Assembly: GCA_024998705.1 (NCBI GenBank)
Contig: JACOEF010000010.1
Coordinates: 1-5,419 of the forward strand
Reading direction: 5' to 3'
Length of the DNA stretch: 5,419 nucleotides
Source of the DNA: Nitrospira sp.
GTDB taxonomy: Bacteria > Nitrospirota > Nitrospiria > Nitrospirales > Nitrospiraceae
Of this stretch, positions 1 through 5,419 are shown piece by piece. Positions within the stretch are counted from its first letter, which is position 1. The number at the start of each line of letters is the position of its first letter. The notes beneath the pieces were generated by a model. It saw only the letters and a list, made by a program, of their open reading frames with translations, was not told the origin of the DNA and did no database searches. The translations under genes and the position numbers were made by a program.

Positions 1-1
1 A

Positions 2-940
2 ATGGATCGGTTCTTCCTACGCATGGCCGGGACGATGATTGGCGCCGGGCGGGATTGGCGACAGGAAGGCGAATCAGGAGGAACGGAGAAGCGTCCTCGC
101 TCGAACAAAGGAATCGTCTTTCACATCTTTCAAACGGTAGTGTTGCCGGGGCAAGTCAATGCGGATGGCTTTGTGGCAGATAAATACGAGGTTGAGCTTG
201 CCACGTGGTATTGGATGAGCCTGCGGTCTGGCAATTGTATCGTCATCGATCATGAACTCTTTCGAGATCTTCATGGATCAATCACAAAACTGCTGCATCA
301 ACTGTTGCACAACATGTTTTATCTTGGGCGTGGAACGGCTTCACAAAAGTATTCCGAACTGGTCCGGAATTGGCAGATCAAGCGACACAGTGCCCTGTCT
401 CTGGTAAAGCAGCAATTAGATGACGCTCATCGTGAGTTGCTCGAAAAGGAATTTATTTCGCGCTGGGAATATGTGCCGATTCGAACGCCTGAGGGGAAGG
501 AGTTTGAGATCATTTGGGAGGCGGGTCCAGCCTGGTGGGCGACGGATAAAAAAACGCGAGAATTCCGTGAAGAGATGGTCGGAGCCAGTCAGCGTGAATT
601 GCCGCAGCTTGGACGAGAGCTCGACCCGTTCCTCCTCATTGAGCAAGCGGATGAGGGTAGTACCGAGAAGGATGAGGAACGAGAAGCTTCGAACGCGAGG
701 CTATTGAGCATCGTGCTAGATCTGTCCGGCCGACGGAAGGACCCAAAGGTGTGGGAGAAATGGTGGAAGCGTGCGATTGCCAGCGTGCCACATCCGATGA
801 TCTGGCGACGTATTGGAGAAGTGAAGGAACGTCGCTTGTCAGGTCAGAATCTCAACGTCGGGAGTTATCTCCTTAGTCTTATTCGGCGTGATGCCTCAAG
901 GCTCGGGCTTCCCTGGGCCACATCCGACAGGGTCAAGTAA
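2..940 (+). CDS. Plasmid-type replication initiator (RepA/TrfA-like), N-terminus uncertain
   Basis: The 312-residue product resembles proteins annotated as replication initiator protein A, which bind origin repeats through winged-helix domains. Visible are a conserved-looking block at residues 36-80 (GIVF, VLPGQ, ADGFVAD, ELATWYWMSLRS), a helix around 93-108, and a basic helix-turn-helix-like segment at 117-157 (YSELV, KRHSALSLVKQQLDDAH, FISRWEY). A Trp-rich C-terminal region (about 250-300, KVWEKWWKRA, IGEVKERR) follows. The first ATG lies one base from the window edge, so the true start may be further upstream and the protein may be longer. It ends with TAA and converges on the peptide-maturation operon across an 80-nt gap. 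No iterons or origin are visible next to it. The family call comes from recalled motif similarity. The role, whether active plasmid replication or a remnant of an integrated element, is inference. Confidence 0.6.
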   Translation: MDRFFLRMAGTMIGAGRDWRQEGESGGTEKRPRSNKGIVFHIFQTVVLPGQVNADGFVADKYEVELATWYWMSLRSGNCIVIDHELFRDLHGSITKLLHQLLHNMFYLGRGTASQKYSELVRNWQIKRHSALSLVKQQLDDAHRELLEKEFISRWEYVPIRTPEGKEFEIIWEAGPAWWATDKKTREFREEMVGASQRELPQLGRELDPFLLIEQADEGSTEKDEEREASNARLLSIVLDLSGRRKDPKVWEKWWKRAIASVPHPMIWRRIGEVKERRLSGQNLNVGSYLLSLIRRDASRLGLPWATSDRVK

Positions 941-1020
941 GGGCGGTCTAACTTCCTTAGGTGGTACAAAAAATCCCGGCTGGTCAGTTTTCTTTTAAAG
1001 AACCTGTTCGCAGGGGTGCG
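941..1020. other. Short convergent intergenic gap
   Basis: This 80-nt gap separates the ends of two convergent genes. It contains a 13-bp AT-rich palindrome (TTCTTTTAAAGAA, 990-1002) and a 4-bp-stem hairpin (1009-1020). Neither has the GC-rich stem plus T-run of an intrinsic terminator in either direction, so no terminator is called. Confidence 0.5.
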
Positions 1021-2184
1021 TCATGAGAGAGTGTTAGGCTTCGACAATAAATCGAGTCCTCGCTCGAGTTGTCCGTCATGACCGTTCGCATAGGGAAGAA
1101 CAAAGTCAGTGGGTATAGTGGGTTGTACGGGATTTCCCTCAAGTCGTTGTCCATCAACCGAGACATCTGCAATCGGAAGATAGAGTACGCTCCCATCGGG
1201 AAGCAGGTAGGGACGTCCCGCCAAGACTGCTCCAGCTGACGGCGTCCCGACCAGTTCACCAATCCCATACTTCTTAATCCCATGGGCTAGAACTTCATTT
1301 CCACTTCTTGTGTACTCGTTGATCAAGAATGCGACGGGCTTTCGCCATTGAAAGTCGAGGCGCTCTTGTGACCCATCTCGGTAGGTGTATTCGAGCATGG
1401 GCGCGCTCGGACAAAAGACGTTGAGCAAATAGGGACTGGCTCCTCCCACTAACCCGCGTAGGTCCAGGAGCAGTGCATCCGTATCTTGCAGAATCCCCCT
1501 TCCAATCTGCTCTCGGAGCAGATCTTCATACTCATCCCCGCAGGATGACCATAAGTGAAGATAGCCAATTCGTCTTCCAGCCCGTTCAAAGACCTTCGCA
1601 CTCTTGGAGGCTGCGTTGTAGAACCACGCACTGGCCTTCCGTCGAATCGGGCGAATCTGGACTTCTGTCCACTGCTGAACCTGACGTGATCGCCTCACGT
1701 GCATGGTGACGGAGCTCGCGTTTGGTGACGCGAGACATCTAAGTCCCTCTTTGTTCACACCGAATACCTCCACGATCTCATCGCCAACCTTGAGGCCGGC
1801 TCTGTCGGCTGGACTGCCATCCAGTACCCATCTGACGAACAGTTCGTTCCCATCAAGTTCTGTGAAGGCACCGATCCCGCGAAAGCCTTTTCCGACGGCT
1901 TTTCGGAACGCAGGAGAATCTGCGTCAGACCGATGGTTACCAAAACTCTCCAACAGCTGAAAGTATTCGATGTCGTTCTTCGTGTAGTGCTGCGCGTGTG
2001 AACAATGCAGCTCGTGCAACATGCTGTTGAGGAGAGACGAGAAGTCAGTTGAAGAACGGACATGTACGCTCTGGTTCGCGTAGCGCTGTCTGATCGATCC
2101 CCAACGTGAATGAATGAGTCGAGTGTCGAATAGGTTATGCTCAATGAGTGAGCAGGCGTGCGCGTAAGACTTCCTATACTTCAC
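1021..2184 (-). CDS. S41-family PDZ protease with tricorn-like catalytic residues, likely RiPP-processing
   Basis: A 387-residue protein with an N-terminal helical region (about 48-82), a PDZ domain (about 100-180: GIGAF, SPADRAGLKVGDEI) and an S41 protease core (about 204-365: DLRGLVGGAS at 241-250, TRSGNE at 292-297, GTPSAGAV at 313-320, LEGNPVQP at 348-355). The Lys of C-terminal processing proteases, expected about 25 residues after the nucleophile, is absent. Instead S62-H63 in the N-terminal helix, S294 and E349 match the Ser-His/Ser/Glu tetrad known from tricorn protease. No signal peptide or membrane segment is seen, so a cytoplasmic location is inferred. The start is GTG at 2184; an in-frame TAG lies just upstream and the ribosome binding site is weak. 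It sits 45 nt after the maturase stop on the same strand, so one operon and trimming of the modified peptide are likely. The substrate is inference; a general housekeeping peptidase is the alternative. Confidence 0.85.
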   Translation of the reverse strand: MKYRKSYAHACSLIEHNLFDTRLIHSRWGSIRQRYANQSVHVRSSTDFSSLLNSMLHELHCSHAQHYTKNDIEYFQLLESFGNHRSDADSPAFRKAVGKGFRGIGAFTELDGNELFVRWVLDGSPADRAGLKVGDEIVEVFGVNKEGLRCLASPNASSVTMHVRRSRQVQQWTEVQIRPIRRKASAWFYNAASKSAKVFERAGRRIGYLHLWSSCGDEYEDLLREQIGRGILQDTDALLLDLRGLVGGASPYLLNVFCPSAPMLEYTYRDGSQERLDFQWRKPVAFLINEYTRSGNEVLAHGIKKYGIGELVGTPSAGAVLAGRPYLLPDGSVLYLPIADVSVDGQRLEGNPVQPTIPTDFVLPYANGHDGQLERGLDLLSKPNTLS

Positions 2185-2229
2185 ATCCAGAAGATAATCC
2201 TATTGGGCTGTGTGGTGCCACTGAAAAGA

Positions 2230-3672
2230 CTACACTCGAAATTGGTCCTGCTCTGAATAGACGAACGCAGGAGAAGCCTCAATGCCAGCCACGGTCCGGA
2301 TCATTCGCGCTAGATTTGTGCGCCAATAGGTGCCCTGTTCCGCGAGCGCATGTTGATCATTTTCGAGATGTCGTTTTGGACATCCTCCCCAGCAAATCGG
2401 TAGAAACGAGCAGCGTTTACAATTCGGCAGGGTCGTGGGATCAAACGTCTGCCACCATTCGTGGTCTGTTGCGTGTTGAGAGGGTAGAGGGTTGAACATC
2501 GGCAAAGATCTCTTTTCAAGCGTCTGCATCGTACCGACCGCACGGTGGGTTTCTCCGACCTGTAATCCACATCGATAGTGCAATGCGTCAGCCTCGATGA
2601 CCACGGAATCGTTCGCGAGCGCGGCACAGACCGAAGTCCGAGGATATGGAAAGCCATCAGGAGCTTCGGATTCTTCTAGGCGTGCAAACGTGTGGACGGC
2701 ATCGCGAATGGAGGCCTGGATCTGGTTGAATTCTGTGACCGATAGTTCAACGTCGCGCATGAACTCCGAGGAATGGGAGTAGGAGGCCAGGCGGGCAGGT
2801 GGGATGACGGCTGGGAACGCTCGTGAAAACCACCCGCGCGTCCGCGCCCACCGAATAAAAGGAAGCACATCGGCGACGTTTCCATGATCAATGTTCAACC
2901 GGAGGTCGACACGCACATGATCTAGGAGTTGATCCACCAGGCAGACTGCACGTTGAAACGAGGACATCTCGTCCGTAGGGCTGTAGCCTTTACGAAAATG
3001 CCGGCGGCGATTATGGTTGTCAGAGAGACCGTCAAAGGTGATTTGAACCTGGGTAATGTGATGGCGAGCGATGAACTCGCCCACATCTTCCGGTCAACAG
3101 GTTCCATTGGAGATGATGGAGGCAGTGTATGCGATGCTGAGGTGTTCACACAACGCCTGAAGCTGACGAGAGGCCTGCTCCATAAAGGCCAGATTCATCA
3201 GTGGTTCGCCGCCATACCAGTCCACATGCAAGGCTTGCCTATGACTTTGTGCGAGTCGAGTCCGGACATGTTCGAGGATCGAGGGAAGTTGTGCGTAAGT
3301 GAGTTGATCCGCAGAGCGCTGCTCGTAGCAATAATAGCATCCGAGGTTACAATCCATGGTCGTGGTCAGAGTCAGTACCATCGGTGTTTCGTGCCGCGCA
3401 TGCTGAAACAGCGTACGGATTTCGGCCACTTCATCAAAGTAAGGTGAAATGATGAAACCTCCCTTCTGTAGAGTGTCCACCACATCCACTGTGAGGACAC
3501 CAGGAGGAATGGAAGTTTCGATTGCGCATAGTGACTTAGTGAGTGCAAGAGCGTCAGGGCCCCGAAACTGAAGAAGTGCCGCAGTCCGTGTGTTGTAGAG
3601 AATGGCGCCGTCCTCCACGGGAACATGGAAGTTGTATCGGGAGGTGCGAAGCTGTGTCGCCGCTGAGAGCAC
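2230..3672 (-). CDS. Radical SAM/SPASM peptide maturase interrupted by one in-frame TGA
   Basis: Reading through one TGA (codon 193) gives a 480-residue radical SAM/SPASM enzyme, a class that uses S-adenosylmethionine radicals to crosslink or alter peptides. The N-terminal part (about 11-90) carries a YNFHVP/DGAILYNT block like those preceding the radical SAM core in related maturases. The core follows, with the 4Fe-4S triad C108-x3-C112-x2-C115 and YGGEP at 153-157. After the TGA come QVQITFDGL (about 208-216) and a SPASM region with C349, C368 and C418-x2-C421-x5-C427-x3-C431, the CX2CX5CX3C signature of auxiliary clusters. The start is GTG at 3672, 5 nt after the peptide stop, with AAAAGG 8 nt upstream, so translational coupling is likely. 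If TGA is a real stop, the locus gives a 192-residue fragment (3094-3672) and a second open frame (2230-3084) from a GTG with poor ribosome binding spacing. Both halves are in one frame, so no frameshift is involved. Function is confident at family level; activity is uncertain. Confidence 0.85.
3056..3086 (-). other. Hairpin just downstream of the in-frame TGA, SECIS-like position
   Basis: In the mRNA sense, AUGUG then GGCGAG pair with CUCGCC and CACAU, an 11-bp stem with a 2-nt AU bulge on the 3' side and a 7-nt loop UUCAUCG. The stem starts 7 nt and the loop 18 nt after the TGA. This lies within the distance known for bacterial SECIS elements. The loop lacks an early G and the bulge is on the opposite side from the bulged U of E. 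coli fdhF. It may be a chance structure inside coding sequence. Confidence 0.4.
3094..3096 (-). other. In-frame TGA inside the maturase (Sec, nonsense or error)
   Basis: The codons read AAT GGA ACC TGT TGA CCG GAA GAT GTG, that is NGTC-stop-PEDV. Length matches the usual NG-x-x-x-x-x-V spacing of radical SAM maturases without inserting or removing a residue, so the TGA replaces one sense codon. A TGG-to-TGA transition (Trp lost) is the simplest explanation. Selenocysteine next to Cys is the more exciting one. The protease gene uses TGA as its stop and Trp is encoded by TGG throughout, which argues against genome-wide TGA reassignment. Confidence 0.9.
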
Positions 3673-3677
3673 GGCAG

Positions 3678-3920
3678 TTACCTTTTCCGGGTCGGGTTCG
3701 GATTAATGCGTGGCGCGGCAATATCTACAATCGCCAAACACGTCCCTGATCCGCCGCAGAGCCGTGCTCCGACCTTCGCAGGAGCAAGTTTGTCGTTGAC
3801 TGTCGTAACTGACACAATCTCGAACTTCATACCTTCTTTAAGCGGAATGGCCACGCTTGGGGCTGTGGCATCGCTCACGATCAATTTGTGTCCGCTCGAT
3901 CGAGTGGCCTTCTTTGCCAT
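3678..3920 (-). CDS. Putative RiPP precursor peptide with a C-x5-C loop
   Basis: An 80-residue peptide of no family I can name. The N-terminus is basic (MAKKATRSSGHK), the middle (13-52) alternates hydrophobic and polar residues as beta strands would (KLIVSD, MKFEIVSV), and C55-GGSGT-C61 is followed by LAIVDIAAP and a basic, Pro-rich tail (NPNPTRKR). ATG at 3920 is preceded by GGAGG with a 4-nt spacer, the best ribosome binding site in the window, which fixes the start although the frame is open far upstream. It ends 5 nt before a radical SAM/SPASM maturase and is followed in the same operon by a cytoplasmic protease, the usual layout of precursor, modifying enzyme and leader peptidase. The two cysteines and intervening glycines are the likeliest modification site, for example thioether crosslinks, but this is inference. 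The beta-rich middle is unusual for a simple leader and could instead be a small folded substrate protein. Confidence 0.7.
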   Translation of the reverse strand: MAKKATRSSGHKLIVSDATAPSVAIPLKEGMKFEIVSVTTVNDKLAPAKVGARLCGGSGTCLAIVDIAAPRINPNPTRKR

Positions 3921-3922
3921 AA

Positions 3923-3931
3923 CTCCTCCCT
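3923..3931 (-). promoter_or_regulatory. Strong ribosome binding site of the precursor peptide
   Basis: On the - strand the sequence reads AGGGAGGAG-TT-ATG. The GGAGG core is 4 nt from the ATG at 3920. It decides the start, because the same frame has no stop for another 97 codons upstream. The strength suits a peptide made in excess over its maturase. Confidence 0.7.
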
Positions 3932-4223
3932 TGTAGTTAAAGAACTCACATAAACCATGGCTGACACTCTCCTGAGCAAATCCCTGAGCAAATCCAATAC
4001 CACACAAGAGACGCAAGATCTTCTCTTCGGGTAGTCCCTCAATCACAATCGAAGAATGGCTGGAGCAGTTGTCACACCTCTTCGCCACACCAGCATTTGA
4101 TAGCGAGCAAAACCCTAGACAGCGTGCGCGTTGGTAGGATTTAGACCACGCGTCAGGCCCATTGATGGACTCTAAAATTGACCCGTGGCCTAGTGACCAG
4201 ATATTTATCTCCTACTCCCTCAC
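3932..4223. other. Upstream region of the peptide operon, no confident gene
   Basis: This region should carry the promoter of the - strand operon, but no convincing -35/-10 pair was found. The precursor's frame stays open through it up to a TAG at 4212-4214, and a GTG at 4088 could begin a Cys-containing extension (RCDNC, LRLLCGIGF). The strong internal ribosome binding site at 3923-3931 argues against using it. It includes a 12-bp tandem duplication. Confidence 0.5.
3971..3994. repeat. 12-bp perfect tandem duplication
   Basis: CCTGAGCAAATC occurs twice head to tail. On the - strand frame upstream of the peptide it would duplicate four codons (GFAQ GFAQ). It looks like a simple slippage duplication in what is probably untranslated leader. 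A role as a paired operator is possible but unsupported. Confidence 0.85.
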
Positions 4224-4266
4224 GCTGAATCTGATTCGATACACAGTGTATCGAATCAGATTCAGC
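4224..4266. repeat. Perfect 43-bp palindrome (21-bp arms, 1-nt centre)
   Basis: GCTGAATCTGATTCGATACAC, then a single A, then its exact reverse complement. The arms show no mismatch and pairing stops at both flanks. It lies between the divergent peptide operon and toxin gene. There is no T-run on either side, so a classical terminator is unlikely. Candidates are a large operator, a recombination or mobile-element site, or a REP-like element; none can be chosen from this window alone. Confidence 0.95.
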
Positions 4267-4514
4267 TGTCTCGCGATGGCCCACGTAAAAAGCATTCTCA
4301 AGCATAACTACCTAGCCAGAGGAGAGATGTTTTGTTCCTTTTAACTGTTCGATGGGTAGGTGCATGCGTGCTGACACTCTAGCATCGATCTTGCTCGTGA
4401 CCGCGGTGAACTATGGCGCGCTGACTGCCGAAATCTTAGGTTTACTTTCATACGTAGGTGGTTTAAGAACTCTGAGCAGCCAGGCCGGTTGTTGCCCACG
4501 TTTAAGGTGGTCTA
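4267..4514. other. Intergenic region before the toxin gene
   Basis: 248 nt without a convincing gene. It presumably contains the promoter of the downstream + strand gene, but no clear sigma-70 pair stands out. A 4352-4678 reading frame with a mildly hydrophobic start overlaps the toxin gene out of frame and is treated as spurious. AAGGTGG at 4504-4510 is the probable ribosome binding site of the toxin gene. Confidence 0.5.
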
Positions 4515-5419
4515 ATGGAGAGTCGACCCGACGGAAACCCGGCCGATCCGCAACGAGCACCGTCCCCGTCACACGCCATCTCGCAATCCGGTCCTGCTCC
4601 AATTCAAAGCTCATTTCACGTCGCCGCTCCCTCCATTTCTCTTCCAAAGGGTGGTGGCGCGATCCGGGGAATAGGTGAGAAATTCTCCGCGAATCCGGTC
4701 ACCGGTACTGGCTCCATGACTGTGCCGATCACCACCTCTCCTGGACGCTCAGGTTTCGGCCCCCAACTGGCGCTTTCCTATGATTCGGGCGCCGGCAATG
4801 GCCCATTTGGATTTGGGTGGAGCCTCTCGCTTCCTGTGATCACCCGCAAGACAGAAAAAGGGTTGCCCACATATCTCGATGGTCATGGGCAAGCGGCTGA
4901 CAGCGATGTCTTCACCCTTTCCGGTGCCGAATATCTGGTGCCGGAATTTGAAAGGGATGCCACCGGTGCTTGGGTCATTCAGAATGGACAGCAACAGATC
5001 CACGATAAGTCACGCACCGTCAATAACCAAACGTATCAGATCCGCCTCTACCGCCCGCGCATCGAGGGCCTGTTTGCGCGTATTGAGCGGTGGACCAACA
5101 CCGCCGACGCAAGCGACGTGTTCTGGCGGTCGATCTCTAAGGACAACATCAGCAGCTGGTACGGTAGGACAGCGGAAAGCCGTAGCGCAGATCCCTCGCA
5201 CTCAGGCCGCATCTTCAGCTGGCTGATCTGCCAAAGCCACGATGACACGGGCAATGTCATCGTTTATGGCTATAAGCCCGAGGACTCGGCTCGGATACTC
5301 GAGGGCTCGAATGGCAACCCCGTGCCAAAGACGCACGAGCGTAACCGAACAGACGAGACCCGCAAGGCACAGCGTTATCTCAAGAGCATCCGCTACGGCA
5401 ATCGTGTGCCGTACTTTCC
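4515..5419 (+). CDS. SpvB/TcdB-type Tc toxin B-component-like protein, 5' part only
   Basis: The frame is open from ATG 4515 to the window end (301 residues), so the C-terminus is missing. Residues 1-40 are a low-complexity Pro/Ser/Gln leader without a signal peptide. SLPKGGGAI (42-50), SLSL-like strands, GNGPFGFGW (94-102), YRPRIEGLFARIERW (179-193), FWRSISKDN (203-211), IFSWL (233-237) and RYLKSIRYGN (287-296) are hallmarks of the SpvB-like N-terminal region shared by Salmonella SpvB and insecticidal toxin B subunits TcdB/TcaC. In Tc toxins the B and C subunits form a hollow RHS-repeat shell that encloses a cytotoxic domain and docks onto the A pore; full proteins are usually well over 1,000 residues. 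AAGGTGG lies 4 nt before the ATG and an in-frame TAA lies at 4503-4505, which fixes the start. It is divergent from the peptide operon, so a shared role is not implied. Whether RHS repeats or a toxic tip follow lies outside the window. Confidence 0.93.
   Translation, partial: MESRPDGNPADPQRAPSPSHAISQSGPAPIQSSFHVAAPSISLPKGGGAIRGIGEKFSANPVTGTGSMTVPITTSPGRSGFGPQLALSYDSGAGNGPFGFGWSLSLPVITRKTEKGLPTYLDGHGQAADSDVFTLSGAEYLVPEFERDATGAWVIQNGQQQIHDKSRTVNNQTYQIRLYRPRIEGLFARIERWTNTADASDVFWRSISKDNISSWYGRTAESRSADPSHSGRIFSWLICQSHDDTGNVIVYGYKPEDSARILEGSNGNPVPKTHERNRTDETRKAQRYLKSIRYGNRVPYF

Noticed and set aside
1009..1020. Small CGCA/TGCG hairpin as a terminator between convergent genes
   Set aside because: The stem is only 4 bp and no T-run follows on either strand.
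2929..3447. 172-codon + strand open frame opposite the maturase
   Set aside because: It is antisense to clear radical SAM coding sequence, has no recognisable motif, and is best explained as a shadow frame.
2230..3672. Frameshift or genuine two-subunit split of the maturase
   Set aside because: Both halves are in the same frame with exact spacing, and a split inside the radical SAM barrel would be hard to reconcile with a stable enzyme.
4178..4206. TTGACC as a possible -35 element on the + strand
   Set aside because: No acceptable -10 hexamer follows at 16-18 nt, and a palindrome and over 300 nt separate it from the next gene.
4327..4344. Five-codon mini frame (MFCSF) after a GGAGAG stretch
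   Set aside because: The spacing to the ATG is too short and nothing supports a leader-peptide attenuator here.
4352..4678. 108-codon + strand frame with a hydrophobic start
   Set aside because: It overlaps the confident toxin gene out of frame, has no good ribosome binding site, and lacks family similarity.
1..5419. Genome-wide reassignment of TGA to Trp
   Set aside because: Trp is encoded by TGG throughout, TGA ends the protease gene, and only one internal TGA occurs.

Overview
The window looks like an accessory region of a mid-GC, Gram-negative-type environmental bacterium. A Nitrospirota or deltaproteobacterial-type genome would fit the mix of genes, but nothing here fixes the taxon and this is a low-confidence guess. 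It holds five protein genes: a plasmid-type replication initiator on the + strand (2-940), a three-gene operon on the - strand (3920 down to 1021), and the 5' part of a large + strand toxin-family gene that runs off the right edge (4515 onward).

The centre is a compact cassette that reads as a ribosomally made, post-translationally modified peptide (RiPP) system. In transcription order on the - strand it has: (1) an 80-residue peptide with a strong ribosome binding site and a C-GGSGT-C loop near its C-terminus, the likely precursor; (2) a radical SAM/SPASM maturase starting 5 nt after the peptide stop, with the radical SAM triad (C108, C112, C115) and a complete SPASM-type cysteine set near its C-terminus; (3) an S41-family PDZ protease, 45 nt further on, with a tricorn-like Ser-His/Ser/Glu arrangement and no signal peptide. 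The simplest reading is that the maturase modifies the peptide and the protease trims it in the cytoplasm. The product and chemistry cannot be told from sequence.

The most striking oddity is a TGA codon in frame inside the maturase (3094-3096), directly after a Cys codon. The frame stays open on both sides and both halves are clearly one enzyme. An 11-bp hairpin starts about 7 nt downstream of the TGA, where a bacterial SECIS would sit, but its loop is not canonical. A recent TGG-to-TGA nonsense mutation, a sequencing error and selenocysteine insertion all remain possible.

The 594-bp stretch between the peptide gene and the toxin gene has no convincing gene. It holds a 12-bp tandem duplication and a perfect 43-bp palindrome (21-bp arms, 1-nt centre). 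The right-hand gene encodes the N-terminal SpvB/TcdB-type domain of a Tc toxin B-component-like protein. No tRNA, rRNA, CRISPR array or insertion sequence was seen.
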